DNA of 64,000 nt from Helichrysum umbraculigerum (taxonomy: Eukaryota; Streptophyta; Magnoliopsida; Asterales; Asteraceae): assembly GCA_949592205.1 (NCBI GenBank), contig CATIUR010000011.1:1798001-1862000 (forward strand). The letters run 5' to 3'. Below the pieces are notes generated by a model. It was not told the DNA's origin. It did not search any database and saw only the letters and a program-made list of their open reading frames with translations. A program made the translations under genes and the position numbers. Position 1 is the stretch's first letter. Each line of letters begins with the position of its first letter. Below are positions 41,915-52,728 of the stretch, in pieces.

Positions 41915-44900
41915 CTACGTGAGATTGATCATACCAATATTAGTTATCAAAAATGTAAATCTTCCTACATCAAATGCTTTTGTAAAAAGATCTGCAAGTT
42001 GATTATCAGTATGAATTTTAAAAATATGAATCAATCTTTTATCATAACAATCTCGTATAAAATGATATCTGATCTCAATGTGTTTGGTTTTTGAATGCTT
42101 AACTGGATTCTGAATGATAATAATAGCAGAAGTATTATCAATATAAATAGGAGTGTTCATGAAAGTCAAACCATAATCCAGCATTTGATTCTGAATCCAA
42201 AGAACCTGTGCACAGCAACTTGATGCTGCAACATATTCTGCTTCTGCTGTAGAAGTGGAAACTGTGGTCTGCTTTTTACATTGCCATGACACTAATCTAT
42301 TTCCAAGAAATTGACAACCTCCACTGGTGGATTTCCTATCCATATTCTCACCACCATAGTCACTATCTGTGAAGGCCTTTAGCTCAAAATCTGATCCTTT
42401 AGCATACCAAAGGCCCAAGTTTGGTTGACCTTTCAAGTATCTAAAGATCCTCTTCACAGCATACATGTGTGACTGCTTTGGATTGGTCTGATATCTAGCA
42501 CAAAGACACACTGCAAACATTATATCAGGTCTAGATGAAGTTAAATACATCAATGAACCAATCATTGACCTGTATAAGTGCACATCTACTTCCTCCCCCT
42601 CAGGATCAGAATTAAGATGTTTATGTGCCTCCATGGGAGTGCTAGCTACCTTCACATCTTTATAACCAAATTTATTCAAAATATCTTTCACATACTTCCC
42701 TTGGTTAATAAAGATTCCATCTAACTTCTGCTTGACCTGCAATCCTAAAAAGAATGTGAGTTCACCCATTGAACTCATCTTGAACTTCTTATGCATTAAA
42801 TCTTCAAACTCTTTGCACAATGAATCCCTTGTAGACCCGAAAATAATATCATCAACATACACCTGTACCAGCAATATATCTTTTTGAACCCTCTTGGTAA
42901 ACAATGTCTTGTCAATAGTACCTCTCTTGAATCCATTCTTGAGCAAGTACTCAGATAGAGTATCATACCAAGCTCTTGGAGCTTGATGTAATCCATACAA
43001 TGCTTTCTTCAATCTGCACACTCTATCTGGATATGTTGGATCTTCAAACCCTGGTGGTTGGCAAACATACACCTCATCATCAATTAGACCATGAAGAAAA
43101 GCACTCTTCACATCCATTTGATAGACTTTGAAATCCTGATAAGATGCATAAGCTAAAAATAATCTAATAGCTTCTATTCTAGCAACAGGGGCAAAGACAT
43201 CATCATAATCTATGCCTTCTTCCTGTGTGTACCCCTGTGCTACCAACCGAGCCTTATTCTTGATCACTATCCCTCTTTCATCTCTCTTGTTCTTAAAGAT
43301 CCATCTTGTGCCTATAGCTTTCTTTCCTTTTGGAAGATCAACCAAATCCCACACATCTTGCAGTTTGAATTGCAACAATTCTTCCTGCATAGATTCAATC
43401 CAGCTTGGATCTTTGAGAGCCTCCACTGCCTTCTTTGGTTCCATCTGAGAAAGAAAACATACATATAATGAAGTATGTACATCTTCTTCTCTTACCTTGG
43501 TTTGATGTCTTGTCTGAACAGGAGTCATAATATCACCAATAATCAAATCCAAAGAATGATCTTTATGAACCAAATACTTAGAGGTAGAAGTATCAAGTAA
43601 CTCTCTTTCCAAATTAGAACCCAATAGATTATCTACCTCAGAGTCTGAGAAAGACTCTCTTTCCTCTCTTTCTTTTGAAGGCTTTGGAGTTGCTTCAGAA
43701 TCTGACAAAGAAGTCCTTTCCAAAACTTGAAATGGAGGACTTTGTTCAACAAATTTTGGAGAATCAGGCTCTCCTTCTGAATCATGATCTGAAACTATAT
43801 GAGAACCCTTTGAAGTAAATGGTTGATTTTCTGTTGGAATTGAACCATCTGCACCCTTGCTTGCACCAGGTTTACCAGGTGAACCATTTGAATCATCAGA
43901 AGAAGCATCTTTCTCTGGTTGATCCTGTTCCTGTTGAAATACTTCTGGTGGATCTGGAGTCCAAATAGGAAACAAGACATACTTCAAGTCATCCTTTTTA
44001 GTTTGACTTGAGGTTGAATTCCCATCTTTACCTGCATCATTACCTGCATCTGTATCTGCACTAATAGACAAATCTGGATATCTAAAAGCATGGGTTAGTG
44101 CATCAATATCAAACAAAACTTCTGGACCTTTTCCTTCTACATTTGATGTATGTTCATTAAAGGTCACATCCATGGTCTCTTCTATGATCCTAGTCCTTTT
44201 GTTAAACACTCTATAAGCCTTGCTTTGAATAGAGTATCCAACAAATACACCCTCATCTACCTTACTCTGAAACTTACCAAGATGATCTCTGGTATTTAAG
44301 ACAGTACAAGGACATCCAAATGGTTTTAAAAAGCTAACCAAAGGTTTTCTCTTAAAGAATAACTCATAGGGTGTCTTGTTATGAGGTTTAATAATCAAAA
44401 TCCTATTCAAAACATAACAAGCAGTGCTAACTGCCTCTGCCCAAAAGGACATTGGAAGTTTAGCATCTGCTAGCATGCTTCTAGCAGCCTCAATTAGTGT
44501 CCTATTCCTCCTATCAGCTACTCCATTTTGTTGTGGAGTCCTAGGTGCACTATACTGTCTTTCTATACCTTTATCCTCACAGAACTTATTCATCTCATGA
44601 TTCTTAAATTCTGTCCCATTATCACACCTGATGATCTTAACCTTTTGATTAGTTGAATTCTCAATCCTAGTTATGAATGATCTAAGTATTTCACCTGTCT
44701 CATCCTTAGTCCTAAGAAAGAACACCCAACTCATTCTAGAGTAATCATCAGTTATTACCAAACAGTAAGATTTCTTCCCTTGACTAGCTACATTGGTAGG
44801 GCCAAACAAATCCATATGTAACAGGTGTAAGGGAGTGATATTGGTATTCACAAGCTTGGTCTTATAAGAGGTCTTGTGTTGCTTGCCTTTGAGACATGCT

Positions 44901-45445
44901 ACACAGTGGTCACTACATTCAAATAACTTTTCAGGTAAGCCTCTCACTAGCTTATTCCTAACAAGTTTATTCATGGTCTTGAAATTCAAGTGACACATCC
45001 TCCTATGCCATAGTTCAGATTCAGATACAGTAGCTTTAGAAATGAGACAGTTAACATTTTGAGATTCCATCTTGTTTAAATCACTACAGTATACATTATC
45101 CTTTCTTGGAACTTTCATTAAAATCTTATCTTCAGGTATTTTGAGTTTTTCAGAAAGTATAAGGCATTCTGTGTCAGTGAAATATACAGGATTTTGCTTA
45201 TCTGTGATTTGACTCACACTAAGCAAATTGTATCTCAATTGCTCAACATAATAAACATCATTGAAAGTGAGCTTACTGCTTTTTACCTTACCTTTACCTG
45301 TGATTTTACCTCCTTTAGGATTGCTTCCAAATGCTACATCTCCTCCAGCAAACGCTTTAAAGTCCTGTAGCTTTTTCCTGTCTCCAGTCATGTGTCTTGA
45401 ACAGCCAGAATCAATATGCCATAAGCTTGGTGGCTTGCCCTGCAC
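41915..45445 (-). CDS. pol: C2 pol: protease, integrase, RT, RNase H
   Basis: 1176 codons, uninterrupted. Counting from 45445: protease DSGCSRHMTG at 12-21, integrase finger HRRMCHLN...CVACLKG at about 147-187, integrase core with D212 (MDLFGP) and D275 (RCDNGTEF). At residue 311, exactly 35 residues on, where the family has Glu (QQNGVAE), there is Asp (codon GAT at 44513-44515). Then RT with the FAPVARIEAI region, LDVKSAFLHG-like box and YVDDIIFGS, and RNase H with TDSDYGG, AEAEY and DNTSA. pol has no good ATG of its own; the frame follows TATGTGCAG/G at 45440, which may be a splice acceptor. An integrase with Asp in place of Glu is expected to be weak or dead. Confidence 0.95.
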   Translation of the reverse strand: MQGKPPSLWHIDSGCSRHMTGDRKKLQDFKAFAGGDVAFGSNPKGGKITGKGKVKSSKLTFNDVYYVEQLRYNLLSVSQITDKQNPVYFTDTECLILSEKLKIPEDKILMKVPRKDNVYCSDLNKMESQNVNCLISKATVSESELWHRRMCHLNFKTMNKLVRNKLVRGLPEKLFECSDHCVACLKGKQHKTSYKTKLVNTNITPLHLLHMDLFGPTNVASQGKKSYCLVITDDYSRMSWVFFLRTKDETGEILRSFITRIENSTNQKVKIIRCDNGTEFKNHEMNKFCEDKGIERQYSAPRTPQQNGVADRRNRTLIEAARSMLADAKLPMSFWAEAVSTACYVLNRILIIKPHNKTPYELFFKRKPLVSFLKPFGCPCTVLNTRDHLGKFQSKVDEGVFVGYSIQSKAYRVFNKRTRIIEETMDVTFNEHTSNVEGKGPEVLFDIDALTHAFRYPDLSISADTDAGNDAGKDGNSTSSQTKKDDLKYVLFPIWTPDPPEVFQQEQDQPEKDASSDDSNGSPGKPGASKGADGSIPTENQPFTSKGSHIVSDHDSEGEPDSPKFVEQSPPFQVLERTSLSDSEATPKPSKEREERESFSDSEVDNLLGSNLERELLDTSTSKYLVHKDHSLDLIIGDIMTPVQTRHQTKVREEDVHTSLYVCFLSQMEPKKAVEALKDPSWIESMQEELLQFKLQDVWDLVDLPKGKKAIGTRWIFKNKRDERGIVIKNKARLVAQGYTQEEGIDYDDVFAPVARIEAIRLFLAYASYQDFKVYQMDVKSAFLHGLIDDEVYVCQPPGFEDPTYPDRVCRLKKALYGLHQAPRAWYDTLSEYLLKNGFKRGTIDKTLFTKRVQKDILLVQVYVDDIIFGSTRDSLCKEFEDLMHKKFKMSSMGELTFFLGLQVKQKLDGIFINQGKYVKDILNKFGYKDVKVASTPMEAHKHLNSDPEGEEVDVHLYRSMIGSLMYLTSSRPDIMFAVCLCARYQTNPKQSHMYAVKRIFRYLKGQPNLGLWYAKGSDFELKAFTDSDYGGENMDRKSTSGGCQFLGNRLVSWQCKKQTTVSTSTAEAEYVAASSCCAQVLWIQNQMLDYGLTFMNTPIYIDNTSAIIIIQNPVKHSKTKHIEIRYHFIRDCYDKRLIHIFKIHTDNQLADLFTKAFDVGRFTFLITNIGMINLT

Positions 45446-45452
45446 ATATATG
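45440..45452 (-). promoter_or_regulatory. Putative 3' splice site at gag-pol junction of C2
   Basis: Sense TTTTTCTCATATATGTGCAG then GGCAAG. The same TATGTGCAG/G stands before pol in C1. In both, the codon phase after the AG is 0 with respect to pol, although the frame offset between gag and pol differs (22 against 23 bases after the gag stop). Confidence 0.45.
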
Positions 45453-45480
45453 AGAAAAACAATTAGTTTTTCTTGGGAAC

Positions 45481-48093
45481 CTAAACCAATTTGGCTTTGG
45501 GTTTCCCATGAGCACCTTTGACATCAACCCTTTTGACAGTGATTGATCTCAGTGCTGCATTGGTTTTGGAAACTTTAGATGTAGATACATTTGTATGTCT
45601 CCAAAAACAATCTGTTTTAGACCTGACAGGGGTTAATGGTCTGACAGTGGTCACCTTTAAATTTGTATTGATTACCCTGGCAGTGGTAGCTTTACTTGGT
45701 ATATACATTCTTTTGAAATGTTTAATACCAGCAGAGGTACCATGCCTGACAGTGGTCAAACCCTCCCCTGTTCGTGTCTTGCCTCTGTTAGCCGTTGACA
45801 GGGGCACTGCTGTAACATTAACAGGGGCTGCAGCCTTGCCTCTGTTAGGCTTATTTATCAACACATGACCTGTACCACTGTTCCTATTATTTTTAGGATT
45901 GTAGTAACAGTCCTGTTGAAGATGATTATATCTACCACAAATAAAACATGACTTTCTTTTCACACATTCAAACCCATTACCCAACCTTTGTGAAACTAAT
46001 TGGTTCCAATTTCTTTGATTACCCCTGGGAATGGATTTATTCACATTACTTGCAGTATGTAACTCAGACTTCTTTGATTTACATGTACACTTATCACACT
46101 CAGATTTCAACTTGTCTTTTGATTCAGTATTGACCTTTTTGTGTACATACCCTAAACCTGAACTAGCCTTGTTGGTTTTCCTGACTTGATCTATTTGAGC
46201 TTTTGCTTTCTCAACAAACATCTTTTTACCCTCTTCTAGTTTAGTACTATTAAGTTCAGAAACTAGACCAGTAATAGACTTAACACTACCATCTACAGAA
46301 TTACCACCTGATGAGCTATCATTATCACTCTCATCTTCCTCAGTCCAATCAGATACCTCAACTTTATCAAAATTCACATTATCAGCACAATTAACAACTG
46401 GATCTACCTTTTTAACCTCCTCAGACACACCTACCTTAAGTGTTTCTAAAACAAAATCACTTTTAGGTGGGAAATAAGTATGATTATAAGGTGGAGGAAC
46501 AGCATTAAGGTTGTAACCTAATCCAAGTTTTAATTTATCATGAATTTGAGACTTGATTAAGTTTTGAACACCTTTTGAAACATTTTCCAATTCATCAACT
46601 TTCAATTTTATTGACTCCTTATCAGAAATTGCCTCAGCCAACTTAGCACTTAGCATATCAACTTTTGTTTGTAAAGCTTTCTTTTCCCAATTTAGATACT
46701 TAATATCTAAATGAAATTGAGATTCATTCTTTTCATAAGCTTTTATCTGATTTTCTAAGTTTTCAATAGCTAAAGTGGCATGTTGACTCTTTTCCTTACA
46801 AGCTTTTAATTCATTACACACAACCATATTATGATCCCTATAAAATTTAACCATTTTCTTACATGCAGGAGAACATAATTTAGATTGTACCTCATATGGA
46901 ATGTCTGAAGGCTCTGGTTCTTCTGTGACAGCCATCAAAGCTTGATTCTGAACTACAAGCTCTTCTTGGTCACTCCAGTCAAATCCTCCCATTCCATCTT
47001 GAGCAACCAATGAATCTGAAGTGGTGTTCTGAACTGGTATCAATCTTCTTTGAGGACCAGAATTATTTCTTACAAAACTATTCTGAGATCCTCCAGCCTG
47101 TGTGCTCTTGCACTCCCTAGCAAAGTGTCCCATCTTGTGACAGTTGAAACACTCCACCTTGCTCTTGTCAAAACCAGCTACACCATCTCTCTTGTAAGAA
47201 AAATTTCTGTTCCCAGAACTCTGCATAAACCTCTTTGCCCTGATTGTAATCATGGCCATCTGCCATCTTAAATCCATCTCTTCCAGGTCCTCTTCACTAA
47301 CCTGCTCCAAATCTTCTGTAGTTAATGATGAATTCACATGGCTTGCAAAGAATGCTTCCAATACATTATCATTAGCACCAGATGTGCTACAACTACCAGA
47401 TTCACCAACAGAAACAAAAGCAGCATTGTTAGAGCTACCATTGGACTGTTTCAACGCTAGAACTTCAGGCTCAAAATTCCTCAGATCATTGTACAGGTCT
47501 TCAATCTCTTTCTCTTCAAGATCTGGACTTTGTCTAAGTCCCACAGTGTACATATTCCAATCTGTACCAAGTGATCTTAGAAACTTCATGTTCAAGTCAT
47601 CTTTATCAATCTTGACACTGTGATTTTCTAAATCACCCACAAGTTTTTGAAACCTATCAAAAGTCTGAGTCAGAGTTTCAGACTTTACACCTGCAAAGTT
47701 TTCAAACTGTTGTTTGAGAAGAGATCTCTTATTCTTCTTGGTGTTATCATTACCACCAAATCTCTTAACAATTGCTTGCATAAGAACCTGAGCATCTTCA
47801 CAGTTTTCAAACTTCCTTTGATACTCATTAGGAATAGACAAAAGTAGAGTACTTAATGCCTTCCACTCTGTTGCTCTTTCTTTTCTCTCTGCATCAGACT
47901 TTGGTGGTGGTCTTTCTTCCTTTTTACCATCTGCATCCTTAGTATAGTTTGGTCCATTAGTAACCACCTCCCACATCATATAATCCGTAAGCAACATGTA
48001 TTGCCTAATCCTAGTCTGCCATAACTCAAACTCATCAGGTTTGAGCATGGGAATCTTTGTAGCTTGTATACCTTCCATTGATTCAGTAGACAT
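45481..48093 (-). CDS. gag: C2 gag with two distant zinc knuckles
   Basis: Start taken at the ATG at 48093 (MSTESMEG); the frame is open further up to 48126 but without ATG. It is uninterrupted to TAG at 45481. N-terminal Copia capsid domain (MLKPDEFELWQTRIRQYM, then LLKQQFENF). CCHC knuckle CFNCHKMGHFAREC near 47110-47150, a long coiled-coil region (about 46550-46870), a second knuckle CFICGRYNHLQQDC near 45905-45950 and a basic Thr/Val/Arg-rich tail coding several CCNCTGTTA motifs. The reading beyond the TAG is VPKKN then TAA, matching the end of C1 gag, so the TAG probably replaces a Trp codon and removes only about six residues. Confidence 0.93.
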   Translation of the reverse strand: MSTESMEGIQATKIPMLKPDEFELWQTRIRQYMLLTDYMMWEVVTNGPNYTKDADGKKEERPPPKSDAERKERATEWKALSTLLLSIPNEYQRKFENCEDAQVLMQAIVKRFGGNDNTKKNKRSLLKQQFENFAGVKSETLTQTFDRFQKLVGDLENHSVKIDKDDLNMKFLRSLGTDWNMYTVGLRQSPDLEEKEIEDLYNDLRNFEPEVLALKQSNGSSNNAAFVSVGESGSCSTSGANDNVLEAFFASHVNSSLTTEDLEQVSEEDLEEMDLRWQMAMITIRAKRFMQSSGNRNFSYKRDGVAGFDKSKVECFNCHKMGHFARECKSTQAGGSQNSFVRNNSGPQRRLIPVQNTTSDSLVAQDGMGGFDWSDQEELVVQNQALMAVTEEPEPSDIPYEVQSKLCSPACKKMVKFYRDHNMVVCNELKACKEKSQHATLAIENLENQIKAYEKNESQFHLDIKYLNWEKKALQTKVDMLSAKLAEAISDKESIKLKVDELENVSKGVQNLIKSQIHDKLKLGLGYNLNAVPPPYNHTYFPPKSDFVLETLKVGVSEEVKKVDPVVNCADNVNFDKVEVSDWTEEDESDNDSSSGGNSVDGSVKSITGLVSELNSTKLEEGKKMFVEKAKAQIDQVRKTNKASSGLGYVHKKVNTESKDKLKSECDKCTCKSKKSELHTASNVNKSIPRGNQRNWNQLVSQRLGNGFECVKRKSCFICGRYNHLQQDCYYNPKNNRNSGTGHVLINKPNRGKAAAPVNVTAVPLSTANRGKTRTGEGLTTVRHGTSAGIKHFKRMYIPSKATTARVINTNLKVTTVRPLTPVRSKTDCFWRHTNVSTSKVSKTNAALRSITVKRVDVKGAHGKPKAKLV

Positions 48094-48156
48094 CTTGTTA
48101 TTTGTTGAAAAAGCTGCGAAATTCAATTACCTTCTTCAAGATCAAAGTAATATCAA

Positions 48157-48168
48157 GCTCTGATACCA
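48157..48168 (-). other. Primer-binding site of C2
   Basis: Sense TGGTATCAGAGC two bases after the 5' LTR end GGGATCATCA. The gag ATG is only about 65 bases further, so this leader is far shorter than in C1. Confidence 0.92.
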
Positions 48169-48170
48169 CT

Positions 48171-48715
48171 TGATGATCCCAGCTAGAGATCTTAGTATGT
48201 ATTACTTTGATGGATTATTAATAAGCTTGCGGAATAGTTTATTAATAACTTGAAGAACAAACTTGTATATAACAGAATATCTAACCAAAAGCTTCAATAT
48301 TATTAACAATAATACGAACACACAATTTGTGTTAGGGTTTACAACCTTGAAGCTAATAACTAGAATGAATTCGTCCTACTCTAGGGTTTTACAGGATCTC
48401 TATTTATAACATATAGAGTCCTTTACAGAATCAAACTATTATGGAATCATATCTATTCCATAATTCTCTCTATTCAACTATATCTAACCAACAGTGGTTA
48501 TCTATATAACTAACAGGGGTAGTACTCGTATATTATCAACAGTGGTTGAGTACTTGATACAAAATACAAATTACATACTAACAGTGGCACTGTTAGACAA
48601 ACTACTTGACAGCGGCAGCTACTAACTAGCAGTGGCAACTACTAACAGTGGTTGTACTAACAGCGGCACAATACTTGTATTCTGAGCAAATCTAGCAGTG
48701 TCTCAGTTCTCAACA
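48171..48715 (-). repeat. 5' LTR of C2 (right copy)
   Basis: 545 bp, identical by eye to the left copy. TATA box at 48398-48407 (sense TATAAATAGA). Flanked by CTAAC at 48716-48720. Confidence 0.97.
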
Positions 48716-48720
48716 CTAAC

Positions 48721-50680
48721 TCTTTCTGAAGATTCTGCCAAAAGCCTGACACAAATCTGGAATCTCGATCTGACACAATAGATAATGGAATTCCGTGCCT
48801 CGATACAATCTCATTAATATACAATTGAGCCAAACGGGTCAAAGAAGCGGTTTCACTGGTCGCAAGAAAATGGGCGCTTTTAGTTAAACGATCAACTATA
48901 ACCCAAATCATATCATTGCCTTTCTGCGTACGCGGTAATTTGGTGACAAAATCCATAGTGATGTGTTCCCATTTCCACTCGGGTATCTCCAATTGTTTCA
49001 ACGAACCATAAGGCTTTTGATGCTCGGCTTTTACTTGGGAACAAATATGACATGCTTCCACGAATCTTGCTACATCCGTTTTCATTGTTGGCCACCAATA
49101 GAGAGGTTTCAAATCGTTATACATTTTTGTACTACCGGGATGAATAGATAATCTCGATTTATGAACCTCCGTCAAAATCAACTCACGAAGTCCACCAATT
49201 AACGGAACCCAAACCCGAGACTGAAAAGTTTTCAACCCACGTGAATCATCAACTAACAAATCCTTTCGTTTCAACATGATCTCGGATTTCAAATTAACAT
49301 CCAATAAAGCTTCAATCTGTGCGACTCTAAGCTGAGAAATCAAATCAGAGGACACCTCTAAACGCATAAAACAAATCTTGTCACTAGATATATTTCGACT
49401 CAATGCATCCGCAACCACATTAGCTTTACCCGGGTGATAACGGATCTCGCAATCATAATCTTTAATCAATTCTAACCACCGCCTCTGACGCATATTCAAT
49501 TCTTTTTGCGAAAACATGTACTGAAGGCTTTTATGATCCGTGCAAATTACACATTTCGTACCATACAAATAATGTCTCCAAATCTTCAAGGCAAAAATTA
49601 CAGCCGCAAGCTCTAAATCGTGCGTCGGATAATTCTTTTCATGTGGTTTAAGCTGTCTAGAAGCATATGCAATTACACGATCTCTTTGCATTAAAACACC
49701 ACCTAATCCGGTATGCGATGCATCACAATATACAATGAAATCATCCGACCCATCAGGTAACGTCAAAACAGGGGCTTGACACAATAATTGCTTTAATGTC
49801 TGAAAAGCTGCCTCTTGTTGCTTGGTCCACTGAAATTTCACATCCTTCCGAGTTAACTTAGTCAATGGGCTCGCAATTTTAGAAAAATCTTTGATAAATT
49901 TTCTGTAGTATCCTGCTAATCCAAGGAAACTCTTAATTTCTGAAGGAGACTTAGGCGCGTTCCAATTCATAACAGCTTTCACTTTAGATGGATCCACTCT
50001 AACCCCGTCTTTGCAAATGATATGCCCCAAAAACTGCACCTCACGTAACCAAAACTCGCATTTCGAAAACTTTGCATAAAGTTGCTCTCTTTTCAAAGTT
50101 TCAAGTACCAATCTCAGATGCATTTCATGATCCGCTTCAGACTTAGAATAAATCAAAATATCGTCGATAAACACAATCACAAACTGGTCAAGATAGGGAC
50201 GACACACCCGATTCATTAAATCCATAAAGATTGCAGGAGCATTCGTTAACCCGAACGGCATAACCAAAAACTCATAGTGACCATACCTCATGTGAAAAGC
50301 GGTTTTAGGAATATCTTCCTCACGAACTCGGACTTGATGATATCCCGATCTCAAATCAATTTTCGAAAAATATGAGGATCCTTGCAATTGATCAAACAAT
50401 TCATCAATTCTAGGCAACGGGTATTTGTTCTTCACCGTTCTCTTATTTAATTCCCGATAATCGATGCACATACGGAGAGTGCCATCTTTCTTCTTCACAA
50501 ATAACACGGGAGCACCCCACGGCGATGAACTCGGCCTAATAAATCCCTTATCTAACAATTCCTGAATTTGACCCATCATTTCACGGATTTCTGAAGGAGC
50601 TAATCTATAAGGAGCCTTTGCTACAGGAGACGAACCAGGAATTAAGTCAATTTGGTATTCTACATCTCTTACAGGGGAAG
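48721..50680 (-). pseudogene. pol: G3 pol: RT, RNase H and integrase N-terminal half
   Basis: The frame runs from about 50680 (shifted one base from gag) to the C2 insertion. RT motifs (SSSPWGAPVLFVKKKDG, VMPFGLTNAPA, FIDDILIYSKS), RNase H (VYCDASHTGLG, TDHKSLQ), integrase zinc finger (HPGSTKM...CHICSQVK) and core with TMDFVTKLP and VSDRDSRF are intact. The frame then runs into the C2 LTR. RT-to-integrase identity with G1/G2 is moderate, so G3 is a separate family. Confidence 0.93.
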
Positions 50681-52558
50681 GCCAGGCAATTCATCCGGAA
50701 ACACTTCCGAATATTCAGAAACCACCCGAATATCGGAAATGGATTTCTTTTCTAATTTGACATCTAGTACATAGGCTACAAAGGATTCACAACCCTTAAC
50801 TAAAGACTTCCTAGCCTTCATCATAGATATTACAGGAATACTACCCTTTGTACGTTCCCCACGTGCCACAACATATGATTGATTTGAAAGTGGGAATTTT
50901 ATCAACTTTTTATGACAAGAGATGTCGGCTTTGTTTTGACTCAACCAGTCCATACCAAGAACCACATCAAAACTAGGAATTTGCATCAATAGGAAAGAAA
51001 CTGGAAATTCATGATCCTCTATTAGTATACTAGCTCCGGCTACCGATGTGGTAACAGGAACTGTCTTACCATCAGCTACCTCAACTTCTAAGGGATTAGA
51101 AATCACAGAGGGCATCAATTTCAGTTTATCACAAAATTGCACAGATATAAACGAGCAATTTGCTCCAGAATCAAATAATACACGGGCTGGTACAGAGTTA
51201 ACAAGGAAAGTACCAGTAATCACGTCATCAATAAGCACAGCATCATCCACGGTCATTCGGAAAGCTCGACCCGTAGCAGCTGGTGGATTCTTCCTTTTCT
51301 GACCAGAAGATGAGGAACCTCTAGCCGCACCCGTACCCTGCTTCCTTGCATCAGGACAATCACCCGCTTGATGTCCTTCTTTATGACATGTCCAACACAC
51401 ATTATTTGGATAAGTACAATCACTCGCATTATGACCCAACACTACACATTTCATACACCTAGATGTCCTAATAGAACAAGGTCCGGTATGTTTTGATCGA
51501 CATCTTGCACAATAAGAATTATCCATCGGAACACCACCATAACTAGTTTTCTTGTTTGATTGGGAAGGTTGCCATCTTTGTTTTCCTTTACCGGAAGAAT
51601 CACTCTTCGGTTTCTGTGCATACCTTTCTTTATTTTGCAACCTCCTAGCCATAACGTCACTATCCACGGATCGTGCCCACTCAAAAGCCTGAGAAATACT
51701 ACTAGCTAATCGCACCGTGGTACGGTAATCTGGTGGTAAGGTTTTCACAAAATGACTAATTTTATTTCTTTCAGTCGGGACCCACTGTTGCACAAATCTT
51801 AATTTCTCAGAAAATTGTCGGATAAGCTCATCGATTGACATCTCATCAGTCTTTCTTAAATCCATAAATTCCTGTCTGACACGATCAAGATTATATTCCG
51901 AACAGAACTGTTTGCATACCTCTGCATGAAAATCCTGCCATTTAATAGAACTCCTTTGTTGTGGAGTGAAATGAGCAGTTATCGAATCCCACCACGACAT
52001 AGCTTCACCTTTCAACAATTGGACAGTATAGGGAACTTTGTCTTCCTCATCACAGTGACAAACCTCTAACTTTCTTTCCACATCACGCAACCAGTCTAAG
52101 GTAACCGTAGGATCAGGACTTCCAGAGTAAGAGGATGGTTTACTAGACATGAAGGTTTTGAGAGAACATCCTTTCTTCAGCATCTGGAATGGTGGAAACA
52201 AAGGTGCTTGATAACCAATCGATCCAAAAGAAGGAAACGGCATTGATGACTGAAAATCATAACCCTGCTGCTGTTGTTGTGAAACATGAGGAAAAGTAAC
52301 CGGAATCCGAGTAGAAGCAGTAATGGGAGGAGTAGTAGTAGCAACATGCGAATAAATAGGAATGGACCTTTTAGATGACCCTGCACGTTCTCTCTCAAGT
52401 TCAACTACACGGTTCTCTAATCTTAGTATATAATCTTGACTAGTTTCAACTTCTGTATTTGCCGGGTTCGAAGTACCATTATGATCCTAGTCTTCTTGAG
52501 CGGCGTGAACAGTCGAAACATTATAGAGAGTACGGGGTGGTTGCTCATTTTTTGCCAT
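50669..52558 (-). pseudogene. gag: G3 gag and protease
   Basis: Start ATG at 52558 (MAKNEQPP), directly after an AG acceptor-like site. TAG at 52487-52489 (codon 24, one base from Gln); below it the frame is open to 50669. A Gln-rich stretch, then the capsid region (TLDWLRDVERKL, YTVQLLKGEAMSWWDS), CCHC-like knuckles (CARCRSKHTGPC, CMKCVVLGHNASDC, CWTCHKEGHQAGDC) and protease VLFDSGANCSF. A one-base deletion in a C run near 50675-50680 shifts the frame just after DELPGLP, where protease passes to RT; G1, G2 and G4 have no shift here. Confidence 0.9.
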
Positions 52559-52713
52559 CTGTCATCAAAACACATCTCAACACTTGTTAATTGTTAGTAC
52601 TAACTTACTAACACATTTCACACTATAGCCAATCCCACAACCCGGAATGTTTGACAACTCGACACTAGATTTGGAATTAAACACTCTAAGTTGTTCAATT
52701 CGCCCAAATCTAA

Positions 52714-52726
52714 GCTCTGATACCAA
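52714..52726 (-). other. Primer-binding site of G3
   Basis: Sense TTGGTATCAGAGC two bases after the LTR end GGGGCGTTATA. Confidence 0.92.
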
Positions 52727-52728
52727 CT

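Larger units (their letters stand above)
36827..48715 (-). mobile_element. Copia element C2 (SIRE type), youngest insertion
   Basis: Minus-strand element of 11,889 bp in G3 integrase, duplication CTAAC at 36822-36826 and 48716-48720. LTRs 36827-37371 and 48171-48715 are both 545 bp and identical by eye. Sense order: PBS, gag, pol, spacer, ORF3, polypurine tract. gag and pol are uninterrupted. Two protein-level oddities are Asp for the catalytic Glu in integrase and an in-frame TAG in ORF3. A short motif of the form CC(A/C/G)CTGTTA recurs along the whole element. Confidence 0.97.

Noticed and set aside
45470..45485. Slippery heptamer-like AAAAAAC before the gag stop of C2 as a -1 frameshift site
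   Set aside because: C1 has no such heptamer, and the frame offset differs between the elements, so it cannot be the shared way of making Pol. The common acceptor-like site explains both better.
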